Shown here: positions 39,025-48,050 of the stretch, piece by piece
How the letters are laid out: the number at the start of each line of letters is the position of its first letter
Numbering within the stretch: the first letter of the stretch is position 1
Source: an uncultured Pelagibacteraceae bacterium
Lineage (GTDB): Bacteria > Pseudomonadota > Alphaproteobacteria > Pelagibacterales > Pelagibacteraceae
NCBI GenBank assembly: GCA_902570695.1
Contig: CACFZE010000002.1
Location: forward strand, 62,001 to 126,000
DNA length: 64,000 bases
Direction: 5' to 3'
The notes under the pieces: generated by a model
Databases searched by the model: none
What the model was told of the DNA's origin: nothing
What the model saw: only the letters and a program-made list of their open reading frames with translations
Translations under genes and position numbers: made by a program

Positions 39025-40974
39025 ATGACTAATAAACTTAATGAAGAGAAAAGTCCGTATTTAAAACAACATAAAGATAATCCAGTCAATTGGTTTACTT
39101 GGAATAAAGAAAGTTTAGAACTGGCAAAAAAAGAAAAAAAACCAATATTTCTTAGTGTTGGATATGCAAGCTGTCATTGGTGTCATGTGATGGCTCATGA
39201 AAGTTTTGAAGATGATCAAACTGCTAAAATAATGAATGAAAAATTTATAAACATTAAAGTTGATAGAGAAGAAAGACCTGATTTAGATTATGTTTTTCAA
39301 AGAAGTTTATCTATTTTAACAGGAACCCAAGGAGGTTGGCCTTTATCGATGTTTCTTGATGAAAATGGAGTTCCTTTTACTGGTGGAACTTATTTCCCAC
39401 CAAAAGAAATGCATGGAAGACCAGATTTTCAAAAAGTTCTAAATAATGTTTCTGACGTATATAATAAGAATAGAGAAAAAATTCTCGATCAAGCGCCCCA
39501 AATGCAAGAAATATTTGGTAAAATTAATCAAAGATCAGCAGTATTAAATCAACCATTAGAGCCATTTTTAGAAAAAATTATACAGCACCTTGATAAAGAT
39601 AATGGGAGTTTCAAGGGAGCTCCTAAGTTTCCCCAATTTTATTTATTTGATGCAATGTTTTATTTTTATTTAAAAACAGGAAAAGGAGAATACTTTAAAC
39701 CTGTTGAAACTTTACTATACAATATTTCGTCAAAAGGAATGTATGATCATCTAGCTGGAGGTATAGCAAGATACACTGTTGATGAAAATTGGATCATCCC
39801 TCACTTCGAAAAAATGCTTTATGATAATATTCAATATATAGGATTGTTAAATAAGTTCTTTCAAAAAACTAATGATCTTTATTATAAGAAAAAGTTAGAG
39901 CAGACTATAGATTTTATTAATTCAGAATTTAAAAATGATTTTGATCTTTACGGGTCTGCATATGATGCCGATAGCGATGGTGTTGAAGGAAAATATTATG
40001 TATGGAATTATGCAGAACTAAAAAATACTCTGGGTTCTAAATTTAATTTATTTGCAAAAAAATATAATTTAACTGAAGAGGGAAATTTTGAAGGTAATAA
40101 TATTTTAATAGAAACTCATAATAAACTTTCCGATGATGAGATTAAAGAAATCTCAAACACAGAAAAAACGTTATTAGATCAAAGAAATAAACGTACTAAA
40201 CCATTATTTGATGATAAATCTCAAACTGATCAAAATTGTTTTTTATTAGAAACACTTCTTCTTTCATCGCTAGTAACTGATAATGAAGAATTAAAACAAA
40301 ATACTCTTGTTAGTATAAAGATATTGGAAAAATATTTGTCAGACAAAATTTTCCATTGCTATCAAGACACAGAGATTGACGCTTTTTTGGAAGATTACGT
40401 ATACTATGCTAGTCTTTTGATAACTATTTATGAGTTAGATGGTGATGTTAAATACATCGAAAAAGCAAAAGATATTTTAATAAAAACCTGGGAATACTTC
40501 TTTGATAAAAAATCAGGCTTAATGCAGAAAAATAAAATATTAGATAATGATCTATTTGTACAACCAGTAGATCTAAATGATAATAATATACCAAATGGAA
40601 ATAGCGTATATCTAAACTTATGTAATAAAATATATATTATAACTAGCGATAAAATATGGTTTGAAAAAATTGATATTTTAAAAAAGAGTTTCCACCAAGT
40701 TTTAAACTCAAACTTTGCACAAATGTTTAGTTTTGTAAAATCATTGGATATTTGTAATGAAAGTATATCTTTTACAATTCATGGAAAGCAAAATTTAGAT
40801 CCTAATATAAAAAAGTATTTGCAAAAAAAATTTTTTACTAGAGCTACATTTAAATATCTAGATAATGAAGTAAAAGAGGCAAAAATTGTTATATGTAGAA
40901 ATCAAACTTGCTCTAACAAATTAAGTAATATAAAGGAAATTGAAGATTATCTAAAAAGAAACAATATAAGCTAA
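39025..40974 (+). CDS. DUF255 (YyaL/SPATA20-like) thioredoxin-domain protein
   Basis: This 649-residue protein has an N-terminal thioredoxin-like DUF255 domain (about residues 1-165) carrying GYASCHWCHVMAHESFED. An alpha/alpha-barrel region follows that resembles N-acylglucosamine 2-epimerase or cellobiose-epimerase folds (GGIARYTVDENWIIPHFEKMLYDN, YDADSDGVEGKYYVW). The CxxC motif suggests redox function; the true activity of YyaL/SPATA20 proteins is not established. It precedes gshA with a one-base overlap, linking it to glutathione synthesis by context. Confidence 0.88.
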   Translation: MTNKLNEEKSPYLKQHKDNPVNWFTWNKESLELAKKEKKPIFLSVGYASCHWCHVMAHESFEDDQTAKIMNEKFINIKVDREERPDLDYVFQRSLSILTGTQGGWPLSMFLDENGVPFTGGTYFPPKEMHGRPDFQKVLNNVSDVYNKNREKILDQAPQMQEIFGKINQRSAVLNQPLEPFLEKIIQHLDKDNGSFKGAPKFPQFYLFDAMFYFYLKTGKGEYFKPVETLLYNISSKGMYDHLAGGIARYTVDENWIIPHFEKMLYDNIQYIGLLNKFFQKTNDLYYKKKLEQTIDFINSEFKNDFDLYGSAYDADSDGVEGKYYVWNYAELKNTLGSKFNLFAKKYNLTEEGNFEGNNILIETHNKLSDDEIKEISNTEKTLLDQRNKRTKPLFDDKSQTDQNCFLLETLLLSSLVTDNEELKQNTLVSIKILEKYLSDKIFHCYQDTEIDAFLEDYVYYASLLITIYELDGDVKYIEKAKDILIKTWEYFFDKKSGLMQKNKILDNDLFVQPVDLNDNNIPNGNSVYLNLCNKIYIITSDKIWFEKIDILKKSFHQVLNSNFAQMFSFVKSLDICNESISFTIHGKQNLDPNIKKYLQKKFFTRATFKYLDNEVKEAKIVICRNQTCSNKLSNIKEIEDYLKRNNIS

Positions 40975-42269
40975 TGATAGAGACAAAGGAACAAATAATA
41001 GAACATTTTAAGTCAGGCTCAAAGGATAAATCTAATTTAAAGATTGGAGTTGAGCATGAAAAATTTATTTTTGATAAAAAAACAAATACGAGAATTGATT
41101 ATTCCAAAATCAAGAAAATGTTTGAAAATTTATATGAGTTTGGCTGGAAACCTATTTTTGAGGAAAAAAATCCAATAGCGTTGTCTAAGAATGGTAAAAG
41201 TATTACTTTAGAGCCTGGTAATCAAATAGAGTTATCTGGAGCAAAATTAAATAATATTCACGAAGCTTGTGCTGAGTCTCATGAATATTTATTTGAGTTA
41301 AATCAGGTAATTGAAAAATTAGATTTTAAAATAGTAAGCGCTGGGTATGATCCTATATCTAAACTTGAGGATATACCTAATAATCCAAAAAAAAGGTATG
41401 AGGTTATGACCAAAGATATGCCTGTTGGAGGAAAACTAAGTTTGGATATGATGTATAAAACTGCAGGTACGCAATTAAATTTAGATTATACCTCAGAAGA
41501 AGATTTTATAAAAAAATTTAAGTTGGCAAATAATTTAGTTCCAATATCTATCGGACTTTTTGCAAATTCCTCTATTGTTGAAAAAAGTAATAGTGGATAC
41601 TTATCTTACAGATCTAAAGTTTGGCAAGAAACATCTAGAGGTGGATTGCCTGAGTTTTTTTTAAAAGATGTAAATTTTGAAAAATATGCAGATTATATTA
41701 TGAATTATCCAATCTTATTTTTACAAAGTGAAGGTAATTATATATCTGGAAAAAAATATTTATTTAAAAACTTTATGAATGGAGAAATTAAAGAAATTGG
41801 AAATAAAATTCCTAGTACTAACGATCTTGATACACATTTAGGAACAATATTTACAGAGAACAGATTAAAACAATATATCGAATTAAGATCAATGGATGCG
41901 TGTGGATGGGAGTGTTTATGTGCTGGTCCTGCCCTATTCACTGGATTACTTTATGGAAATCTTGAAGAAGCTTTAGATTTAATTAAAAATTGGGAAGCTA
42001 ATGAAGTGCTTTCAGCTTATAAAAATGCCCCTAAAAACGGCTTGAAAACTAATTTGATGGGCAAGGATATTTCGTATTGGGCAGAGAGACTATTAGACAT
42101 ATCAAAATCAGGATTAAAAAAGAGAGACTTTTTAAATAGAAAAAAATTAAGTGAAGTAAAGTTTTTAGATCACTTAGAAAAAATTGTAAAAAGTAAAAAA
42201 ACAAATGCTGATAATATAATAAGTAAGTATTCAAATTCCGAAAATTTGAATGATTTATATGACCAATAA
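40974..42269 (+). CDS. gshA: Glutamate-cysteine ligase (alphaproteobacterial/plant type)
   Basis: This GCS2-family enzyme (431 residues) joins glutamate and cysteine to gamma-glutamylcysteine with ATP. Recognisable segments are GVEHEKFIFD, ISLEPGNQIELSGA-like ITLEPGNQIELSGA, GGKLSLDMMYKTAGTQLNLDY and the C-terminal RSMDACGWE. This class is shared with plants and many alphaproteobacteria and is unrelated in sequence to E. coli GshA. It forms an operon with gshB; the two frames overlap by about 11 bases. Confidence 0.93.
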   Translation: MIETKEQIIEHFKSGSKDKSNLKIGVEHEKFIFDKKTNTRIDYSKIKKMFENLYEFGWKPIFEEKNPIALSKNGKSITLEPGNQIELSGAKLNNIHEACAESHEYLFELNQVIEKLDFKIVSAGYDPISKLEDIPNNPKKRYEVMTKDMPVGGKLSLDMMYKTAGTQLNLDYTSEEDFIKKFKLANNLVPISIGLFANSSIVEKSNSGYLSYRSKVWQETSRGGLPEFFLKDVNFEKYADYIMNYPILFLQSEGNYISGKKYLFKNFMNGEIKEIGNKIPSTNDLDTHLGTIFTENRLKQYIELRSMDACGWECLCAGPALFTGLLYGNLEEALDLIKNWEANEVLSAYKNAPKNGLKTNLMGKDISYWAERLLDISKSGLKKRDFLNRKKLSEVKFLDHLEKIVKSKKTNADNIISKYSNSENLNDLYDQ

Positions 42270-43182
42270 AATTGTTGCTATACAAGGTGATAATTTAAAA
42301 AAAATAAATATCAAAACAGATACTACTATTTTTTTAGCTAATGAAGCTCAAAACAAGGGTTATAAATTATTTTATTATTATCCAGAAAATTTATCGAATA
42401 TAAGAGGAAAAACTGTAAGTGAAGGATATTTTATTAAAATTGATTATTCAAAGAAGAAATTTTATAAAATTATAAAAAAATCAAAATTAGACTTATCCTT
42501 TGCAAAATATATTTTAATCAGACAGGATCCACCTTTTAACTTGGAATATATTTCTACAACATTAATGCTAGATAGAATCAAAGATAAAACAAAAATTATT
42601 AATGATCCTACTTCAGTAAGAAATATTTCAGAAAAATTTTATTCTTTAAATTTTAAAAATTATATGGCGGATACAATATTTACTAAAGATTTGATTGAAA
42701 TTAAAAAATTTTTTAAAAAACATAAAAAGATAATAATTAAACCTATTCATAGCTATGGTGGCAATGATATAAATCTTATTTCAGGGAAGCTTAATTTACT
42801 TAAAATAAAACAAATATTGAAAAAGCACGGTCACATTATGTGTCAAAAATTTTTAAATAAAATTAGGTTTGGAGATAAAAGAGTTTTTATTATAAATGGT
42901 AAGGTTTGCGGAGCTATATCTAGAGTTCCAAAATCAGGATCAATATTGAGCAATATGAGCAAAGGTGCAAAACCTAAAATCGCATTTTTAAGTAATAAAG
43001 AGCTAAAAATTTCAAATATAATTGCAAAAAAAATTAAGAAAGACGGAATTTACTTTGCAGGAATAGACTTTATTGATGGAAAGTTAAATGGAGATATAAA
43101 TGTAACATCACCAACAGGTATAAAAACATACTTTGATTTATCTCAGATAAACTTGGCTAAGACTTTTTGGAAAGGTTTATAG
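42259..43182 (+). CDS. gshB: Glutathione synthetase
   Basis: GshB (about 307 residues from the ATG at 42259; an in-frame ATG at 42250 is an alternative) adds glycine to gamma-glutamylcysteine. ATP-grasp features are visible: IRQDPPFNLEYIS, INDPTSVRNISEKF, the KPIHSYGGNDI loop, and the C-terminal GIDFIDGKLNGDINVTSPTG segment with metal-binding residues. It follows gshA directly, so glutathione synthesis is encoded as a unit. It requires glycine, which SAR11 cells are reported to obtain partly from outside. Confidence 0.93.
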   Translation: MTNKIVAIQGDNLKKINIKTDTTIFLANEAQNKGYKLFYYYPENLSNIRGKTVSEGYFIKIDYSKKKFYKIIKKSKLDLSFAKYILIRQDPPFNLEYISTTLMLDRIKDKTKIINDPTSVRNISEKFYSLNFKNYMADTIFTKDLIEIKKFFKKHKKIIIKPIHSYGGNDINLISGKLNLLKIKQILKKHGHIMCQKFLNKIRFGDKRVFIINGKVCGAISRVPKSGSILSNMSKGAKPKIAFLSNKELKISNIIAKKIKKDGIYFAGIDFIDGKLNGDINVTSPTGIKTYFDLSQINLAKTFWKGL

Positions 43183-44049
43183 TTGAAAATCTTATCAAAT
43201 CAGCAAAAAGGATCATCTCTTGCATTTATAGCTGTGATGTTTATCACACCAGATTCACTTTTTATAAGATTATCTTCTATAGATACTTGGGGATTATTGT
43301 TTTATAGAGGTGCGATACCATTTGTAGCTGTATTAATTGGACTTCTTATATTTTATAAAAAAAACTTTATTAAAGCATTTTTGAATGTTGGTTATGCTGG
43401 TATTTTTTATATTATAAGTTTTTCGATTTGTAACATCACATTTATAATTTCAATCCAAAATACAAATGTAGCAAATACATTAATAATGATTGCAATGGCA
43501 CCCATGCTTTCGGCAATCCTTGGTGCAATATTTTTAAAAGAGGTTCCCGATAAGAAGACTTGGGTAGCTATAGCCATTACTTTAGTTGCTGTAATATATA
43601 TATTTTACGACTCTCTAGAGATGGGTAACTTATTTGGTGATCTTATGGGTATAACTACAGCTTTTGGACTCGCCACCAACGCGGTAATAATAAGGTCAGC
43701 AAAAGATAGAGATTTACTACCTTCAGCAGTTGTTGGTAAGCTTACAGTAGCTCTATTTGCTTTCTTTTTCGTTGAAAGTTATGAGTTAGTTGAAAAAGAC
43801 CTGATTTATATACCTTTAATGTGTATTTTGTGTGTAGCAATACCATTCGTTTTGGTGACGATTGCTCCAAGATTTATACCTGCCGAGGAAGTGAATCTGT
43901 TTTTTCTTCTAGAGACCATTTTAGGACCCATTTGGGTTTGGTTAGTTATCAAAGAACAGCCGAGTATAGAGACAATAGTTGGTGGACTTGTAATTATATT
44001 CACTATAGCTGTTCACTCATATCTAAAATTAAAATCTTCTTCTAAATAA
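43183..44049 (+). CDS. DMT-superfamily (EamA) transporter
   Basis: This 288-residue protein has about ten hydrophobic helices and two EamA repeats. The second repeat is visible from GNLFGDLMGITTAFGLATNAV to the C-terminus and includes FIPAEEVNLFFLLETILGPIWVWL. The start is a TTG immediately after the gshB stop; the next in-frame Met would lose the first helix. The substrate cannot be read from sequence; amino acids, metabolites or nucleotide sugars are typical. Location behind gshAB hints at a thiol or peptide substrate, a weak inference. Confidence 0.85.
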   Translation: MKILSNQQKGSSLAFIAVMFITPDSLFIRLSSIDTWGLLFYRGAIPFVAVLIGLLIFYKKNFIKAFLNVGYAGIFYIISFSICNITFIISIQNTNVANTLIMIAMAPMLSAILGAIFLKEVPDKKTWVAIAITLVAVIYIFYDSLEMGNLFGDLMGITTAFGLATNAVIIRSAKDRDLLPSAVVGKLTVALFAFFFVESYELVEKDLIYIPLMCILCVAIPFVLVTIAPRFIPAEEVNLFFLLETILGPIWVWLVIKEQPSIETIVGGLVIIFTIAVHSYLKLKSSSK

Positions 44050-44119
44050 AATTATTTTTCTTTTTGTCACAAATTTGTCTTGATTTAAAATTAGATCGCC
44101 CATAAACACCGCTAATTTT

Positions 44120-45412
44120 ATGAACAAAATTATAAAAAACTCTTGGGCTCTTTTTATGGGTATGGCATTTATAATGCTAGCTCATGGTTTTCAAGGTACT
44201 CTTTTAGGTGTTAGAGCAGTTAAAGAAAATTTTGGTCTATCATCGACAGGTTTTTTATTTTCTGGATATTTTGTTGGATATTTTATTGGAGCAAAAATTA
44301 TACAATCATTAATTCATAGAGTTGGACATATTAGAGTATTCGCAGCTTTTGCTTCTGTCACTTCAATTGTGGTCTTATTACACTCTATTTTTGTAAATCC
44401 TATTTCATGGTTTGTGCTTAGAATGATTTCTGGATTTAGCATGGTTTGCCTTTATACAATTGCTGAAAGCTGGTTAAATGATAGATCTACAAATAAGAAT
44501 AGAGGTAGTGTTTTATCAATTTACATGATTGTTATGTATGCCTCTATGGCGATTGGAATGTTTTTCATAAACTTTAGTAAACCAGAAAACTTTCAACCTT
44601 TTATATTGATATCTTTATTTATGTCATTGTCTCTTGTTCCAATATTATTAACAAAAAGAAAGGCTCCAAACTTTAAAAAAATATCAGGTATGAAACTCAA
44701 GGAAGTTTATAAATCATCACCATTTGGTGTTGTAAGTTCGTTTTTAATTGGAATATCACATTCTGCTGTTTTCTCATTGATTGCAGTTTATGCTACATCG
44801 ATGAATTTTAGTATTTTAGAAGTATCAATAGTAACATTTTTATTTGCGATATCTGGAGCTATATCTCAATGGCCAATTGGAAAATTATCAGATGTTTTGG
44901 ATAGAAGAATTGTAATTATTTATACAACATTTGGAGCAGCTTTATTTTGTTTTTTGGCGATTATTTCTTCGGGTCAAATGTATATGCCTGCAGGTTTAGC
45001 TACATCAAAATTATTTTTTTATATCTGTATAATGTGTTTTTCTTTTTGTAGTCTACCAATGTTTGCATTAATTTTTGCACACACAAATGATTTTATACCA
45101 AAAGAAAAATTTGTAGCAGCAGGAGCAGGATTACAATTTGTTTTTGGTCTTGGTGCAATTTGCGGTCCTTTTATGTGCTCATTATTCATGGAATTTTTAG
45201 GAGAAAATGGATTTTTTATTTTCTTAATTATATTTCATTCATTTATTGGTTTATTTGGAATATATAGAATGCAAGTTAGAGAGTCTGGTGATAACCCCGA
45301 TTCACAATTTGTACCTATGCCTCAAACTATTACTCCAGCCGGTATAGAACTTAATCCTTCAACTGAACCAATAGATGAACCAAATAATTTAAACGAATTT
45401 AAGAAAATTTAG
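44120..45412 (+). CDS. MFS transporter (YfkF/UMF-like)
   Basis: This is a 430-residue protein with twelve predicted helices. The loop between helices 2 and 3 (KIIQSLIHRVGHIRVFA) and the ISGFSMVCLYTIAESWLND segment resemble the YcaD/YfkF-like MFS branch. The hydrophilic Pro-rich C-terminal tail is about 40 residues long. The substrate is unknown. It is separated from the DMT gene by 70 bp, so it may have its own promoter, and it is followed 15 bp later by an NAD(P)-binding protein gene. Confidence 0.85.
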   Translation: MNKIIKNSWALFMGMAFIMLAHGFQGTLLGVRAVKENFGLSSTGFLFSGYFVGYFIGAKIIQSLIHRVGHIRVFAAFASVTSIVVLLHSIFVNPISWFVLRMISGFSMVCLYTIAESWLNDRSTNKNRGSVLSIYMIVMYASMAIGMFFINFSKPENFQPFILISLFMSLSLVPILLTKRKAPNFKKISGMKLKEVYKSSPFGVVSSFLIGISHSAVFSLIAVYATSMNFSILEVSIVTFLFAISGAISQWPIGKLSDVLDRRIVIIYTTFGAALFCFLAIISSGQMYMPAGLATSKLFFYICIMCFSFCSLPMFALIFAHTNDFIPKEKFVAAGAGLQFVFGLGAICGPFMCSLFMEFLGENGFFIFLIIFHSFIGLFGIYRMQVRESGDNPDSQFVPMPQTITPAGIELNPSTEPIDEPNNLNEFKKI

Positions 45413-45427
45413 TGTAAGTTCAAAATT

Positions 45428-46084
45428 ATGAAAACAGCATTAATATTCGGCTCAACTGGATTAATTGGTGGAATATTACTTAAACTGTTAACTAATGATC
45501 AAAAATATAAAAAAATTAAGGTTTTTGTAAGATCTTCTACTTCAAAAATTGATCCCAAAATAGAAGTTATTCAAACAGATTTTACAAAATTAGAAAATAT
45601 TAAATCAGAAATAAAAGGCGATGATTGTTTTTTTTGTATTGGCACTACAAGAAAAAAAACACCTAACAAACAAGATTATATTAACACTGAGTACAATTTA
45701 CCTATAACAATTGGAAAAATTTGTAGCGATAATAATGTACAAAATTTTACTTATATTTCTTCATTGGGTGCCAGTTCAAAAAAAACAAATTTGTATTTAA
45801 AAAATAAAGGTATGGCTGAAGAAGAATTAAGAAAACTAAACTTTAAAAAATTTATTGTAATTAGACCTTCATTTTTAATTGGAAAAAGAATAGAGGAAAG
45901 ATTGGGAGAAAAAATAGGTATTTTTGCCATGAAATGTATATCACCAATTTTAGTTGGAGATTTAAAAAAATATAAATCGATAAATGCAGAAATAGTTGCC
46001 AAATCCATGATAAATATATCAAACAGTGAAATACAAAGTGGAGTATTTGAACCACCACAATTATTACAAATTGGAAGAGAATAA
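45428..46084 (+). CDS. HTATIP2/YbjT-like NAD(P)-binding oxidoreductase
   Basis: This 218-residue Rossmann protein of the atypical SDR group has the nucleotide loop FGSTGLIGGILLKLL at the N-terminus. A CFFCIGTTRKKTP segment and a YISSLGASSKKTNLYLKNKGMAEEEL segment match the oxidoreductase HTATIP2 (TIP30-like) family. The position of the usual active-site Tyr is replaced by a YLKNK motif. The substrate is unknown. It probably shares a transcript with the MFS gene upstream. Confidence 0.75.
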   Translation: MKTALIFGSTGLIGGILLKLLTNDQKYKKIKVFVRSSTSKIDPKIEVIQTDFTKLENIKSEIKGDDCFFCIGTTRKKTPNKQDYINTEYNLPITIGKICSDNNVQNFTYISSLGASSKKTNLYLKNKGMAEEELRKLNFKKFIVIRPSFLIGKRIEERLGEKIGIFAMKCISPILVGDLKKYKSINAEIVAKSMINISNSEIQSGVFEPPQLLQIGRE

Positions 46085-46127
46085 ATTTTTTATAGATCAA
46101 TAAAATATTAAAAAAAATTATTTTAAG

Positions 46128-46136
46128 TGCTATAAT
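46128..46136 (+). promoter_or_regulatory. Extended -10 promoter for GYD-domain gene
   Basis: The sequence TGCTATAAT is a perfect extended -10 element (TGnTATAAT). It lies 19 bp upstream of the ATG at 46156, leaving a short leader that holds an AAGGAGG ribosome-binding site at 46144-46150. No clear -35 is visible, as expected for extended -10 promoters. Together with the strong ribosome-binding site this predicts well-expressed mRNA. Confidence 0.65.
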
Positions 46137-46155
46137 ACATTTGAAGGAGGTATCT

Positions 46156-46479
46156 ATGGCTAAATTTTTTTTAATGGGAAATTTTACAGAGAAAGCATTC
46201 GCAGGCTTTTTAAAAGATCCTGGATCAGATAGATCTGAAGTTGCTAGAAAGTGTTCTGAAAGTGTTGGAGCTGAAATGAAATCTTACACATATTTAAGAG
46301 GACCCTATGACTTTATAGTTGAAACTCATGGCACATTTGAGCAAATGGCAGCTATAAAAATGGCTACTGAAGGAAGTGGTGCACTTAAAAATATCGCTAT
46401 TTGTGAGGAAACACCAATGAATGATATTGCAAATCATGCAACAAAAGTATCAAGTGGCTATAAAGTTCCTGGACAATAA
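46156..46479 (+). CDS. GYD-domain protein
   Basis: This is a 107-residue protein resembling the GYD family (ferredoxin-like dimeric alpha/beta barrel). It has FFLMGNFTEKAFAGFL, a central YLRGPYDFIVE strand (in place of the eponymous GxYD) and an MATEGSGALKNIAICEETP segment. The frame is open to a TTG at 46141, but the ATG at 46156 is preceded by a near-perfect AAGGAGG five bases upstream, so I use it. The function of the family is not established. It precedes msrB and sodB, in an oxidative-stress neighbourhood. Confidence 0.82.
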   Translation: MAKFFLMGNFTEKAFAGFLKDPGSDRSEVARKCSESVGAEMKSYTYLRGPYDFIVETHGTFEQMAAIKMATEGSGALKNIAICEETPMNDIANHATKVSSGYKVPGQ

Positions 46480-46485
46480 TCTTAC

Positions 46486-46514
46486 TGGTAGCTTCATTAA
46501 TTATGGGGCTACCA
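46486..46514 (+). terminator. Possible terminator hairpin after GYD gene
   Basis: TGGTAGC and GCTACCA form a seven-base-pair stem around a 15-base loop, seven bases after the GYD stop, followed by a short T stretch (ATTTAAAA). The loop is long and the T tract weak, so this is a modest candidate for a rho-independent terminator separating the GYD transcript from msrB. Confidence 0.45.
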
Positions 46515-46579
46515 ATTTAAAATCGAAACTGTCAAAATATCTCATTCAAATAAAGTAATATTGATCTATTAAGAAAGTT

Positions 46580-47038
46580 ATGAACAAAAGAAAATTTATA
46601 AAATTATCTATATTTGGATCATTATTATACAGTATTTTTCCATACAAAATTTCATTAGCTGAAACCAAAAAAATAATTAATCAAAATTTAACAGAAGCTC
46701 AAAAAAAAATAATGTTTGAGGAAGCAACCGAACGACCATTCTCAAGCCCTCTTAATTACGAGAAAAGAGAAGGTTTTTATCACTGTGCAAATTGCGGAGC
46801 TAAACTATTTAAGTCTAGTTCAAAATTTGATAGTGGAACTGGTTGGCCATCATTTACAGAAGCTCTTCCTGGAGCTTTTAAAACTAAGGTTGATTATAGC
46901 TTTGGCATGAAAAGAATTGAGTACCATTGTGCAAAATGTGGTGCCCATCATGGTCATGTCTTTGAAGACGGTCCTGGATCGACAGGAAAGAGATATTGTA
47001 ATAACGGTTTGTGTTTAATATTTAAACCATCATCATAA
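46580..47038 (+). CDS. msrB: Methionine-R-sulfoxide reductase MsrB, exported
   Basis: This is a 152-residue protein. An N-terminal Lys/Arg-rich plus hydrophobic segment (residues 1-28, ending near SLAET) looks like a signal peptide; it resembles a Tat signal but lacks twin arginine. The SelR domain has both zinc CxxC pairs (HCANCGAKLF and HCAKCGAHHGHVF), the GWPSF motif and the catalytic Cys near residue 140 in RYCNNGLC. It reduces the R form of oxidised methionine, here probably in the periplasm. It precedes the 61-aa gene and sodB. Confidence 0.93.
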   Translation: MNKRKFIKLSIFGSLLYSIFPYKISLAETKKIINQNLTEAQKKIMFEEATERPFSSPLNYEKREGFYHCANCGAKLFKSSSKFDSGTGWPSFTEALPGAFKTKVDYSFGMKRIEYHCAKCGAHHGHVFEDGPGSTGKRYCNNGLCLIFKPSS

Positions 47039-47050
47039 AACGGAGGAATA

Positions 47051-47236
47051 ATGAAGATATTGAGTATATTGAAAGGGATTGAATTAGTTATAGCAGATTT
47101 AGAAGTAAATTTGGGAGAACAGGTGAGAAGTGCACCTACGTTATGCGCAAGATACAATGGTAAAATTATACCTTTAAACACTGCTCAAGATGGTCGACCC
47201 ATTCTTATGAGAGAAGAAAACGCTTTAGAAAACTAA
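47051..47236 (+). CDS. Small protein of unknown function (61 aa)
   Basis: This is a 61-residue protein starting at an ATG with an excellent GGAGG six bases upstream, 12 bp after msrB, so it is very likely translated. It contains one Cys (SAPTLCARYNG) and no signal or membrane segment. I do not recognise the family. Its place between msrB and sodB suggests co-expression with oxidative-stress genes. Residues 20-50 (LGEQVRSAPTLCARYNGKII) look like a compact globular core. Confidence 0.6.
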   Translation: MKILSILKGIELVIADLEVNLGEQVRSAPTLCARYNGKIIPLNTAQDGRPILMREENALEN

Positions 47237-47255
47237 TTTTGTATTTAATTGCGTC

Positions 47256-47269
47256 AACTTAATTAAGTT
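47256..47269. repeat. 14-bp palindrome upstream of sodB
   Basis: AACTTAATTAAGTT is a perfect 14-bp dyad 31 bp upstream of the sodB ATG. A TATTAT box (47284-47289) lies 14 bp downstream of it, so the dyad overlaps the expected -35 region and could be an operator. Which regulator, if any, binds it cannot be judged from sequence. Confidence 0.4.
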
Positions 47270-47300
47270 TATTTACAAGGAAATATTATAAAAAATAACT

Positions 47301-47894
47301 ATGACATTTGAATTACCAAAACTAAATTATTCTAATGAGGCTTTGTCTCCAATAATGTCACAAGAAACATTAGAATTACATCATGGAAAACATCATCAAA
47401 CCTACATAACAAATCTTAACAATTTTATAAAAGATACGGACTTGGCTGAAATGTCATTGGAAGATATAATTGTTAAAAGCTCAAAAGATAACTCAAAAGC
47501 TGGAATATTTAATAATGCAAGCCAGCATTGGAACCATAATCTTTTTTGGAAGTGCATGAAGCCAAAAGGTGGTGGGAATATTCCGTCAAAACTTGAGAAA
47601 AAAATTATTGAAGATTTTGGAAGTGTTGAAAAATTCAAAGATGAATTCAAACAAGCAGGTATAACTCAATTTGGATCAGGTTGGTGTTGGTTATCTTTAA
47701 ATAATGATAAATTGGTTGTTACAAAAACAGCTAATGCTGCTAATCCTTTAATTGATAACTTAAAACCAATACTTGGTTGTGATGTCTGGGAACATTCATA
47801 TTATATTGATTATAGAAATAGAAGACCTGAATATTTAGATAAATTTGTTGATAATCTTATAGATTGGGAATTTGTTGATTCTCTATTAATCTAA
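47301..47894 (+). CDS. sodB: Superoxide dismutase (Fe/Mn type)
   Basis: This 197-residue superoxide dismutase dismutates superoxide to oxygen and peroxide. Metal ligands are His in LELHHGKHHQTY, His in ASQHWNHNLFW, and Asp/His in DVWEHSYYIDY. A Gln in the AGITQFGSGWCWL segment and overall similarity favour the iron enzyme, but metal preference is uncertain. No signal peptide is present, so it is cytoplasmic. It is the last intact gene before the accessory cassette. Confidence 0.95.
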   Translation: MTFELPKLNYSNEALSPIMSQETLELHHGKHHQTYITNLNNFIKDTDLAEMSLEDIIVKSSKDNSKAGIFNNASQHWNHNLFWKCMKPKGGGNIPSKLEKKIIEDFGSVEKFKDEFKQAGITQFGSGWCWLSLNNDKLVVTKTANAANPLIDNLKPILGCDVWEHSYYIDYRNRRPEYLDKFVDNLIDWEFVDSLLI

Positions 47895-47937
47895 ATAATC
47901 CTAGAACTTTTTGAGATAAATCAAAGATTAGATTTTT

Positions 47938-48006
47938 GTGAACAAAGAAAACGCAAGTAAACTGTGGAAAATGATACAGGAAGCTGGCGATTATTTAAGG
48001 TGCTAG
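47938..48006 (+). pseudogene. Truncated duplicate of the 75-aa gene at 51676
   Basis: The first 60 bases (47938-47997) match 51676-51735 with four mismatches. They encode nearly the same first 20 residues (ENASKLW and QEAGDYL in both), but the start is GTG and not ATG. After that the sequence diverges and hits a stop at 48004, leaving 22 codons of a 75-codon gene. It lies on the far side of the cassette from the intact copy and is best read as a remnant left by an earlier recombination at this site. Confidence 0.75.
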
Positions 48007-48010
48007 TGGT

Positions 48011-48050
48011 ACACACCACCTGACACTACCTCACACTACTTCACACTATT
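48011..48050 (+). repeat. Imperfect 10-bp tandem repeats
   Basis: Four successive decamers read acacaccacc, tgacactacc, tcacactact, tcacactatt. The last three share a CACTA core in register. They lie directly after the truncated gene remnant, in the 108 bp before the left 36-bp repeat, and are less AT-rich than the surroundings. A short GTGGT/ACCAC inverted repeat borders them at 48006-48019. The function is unknown. Confidence 0.55.

Noticed and set aside
43821..44045. 74-residue open frame overlapping the DMT transporter gene
   Set aside because: It is out of frame inside a well-supported membrane protein, is rich in Ser and Arg with no domain, and has no ribosome-binding site.
46486..46514. 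tRNA or small structured RNA
   Set aside because: Only one stem is present, with no cloverleaf, T-loop or anticodon arm; a weak terminator is the simpler reading.
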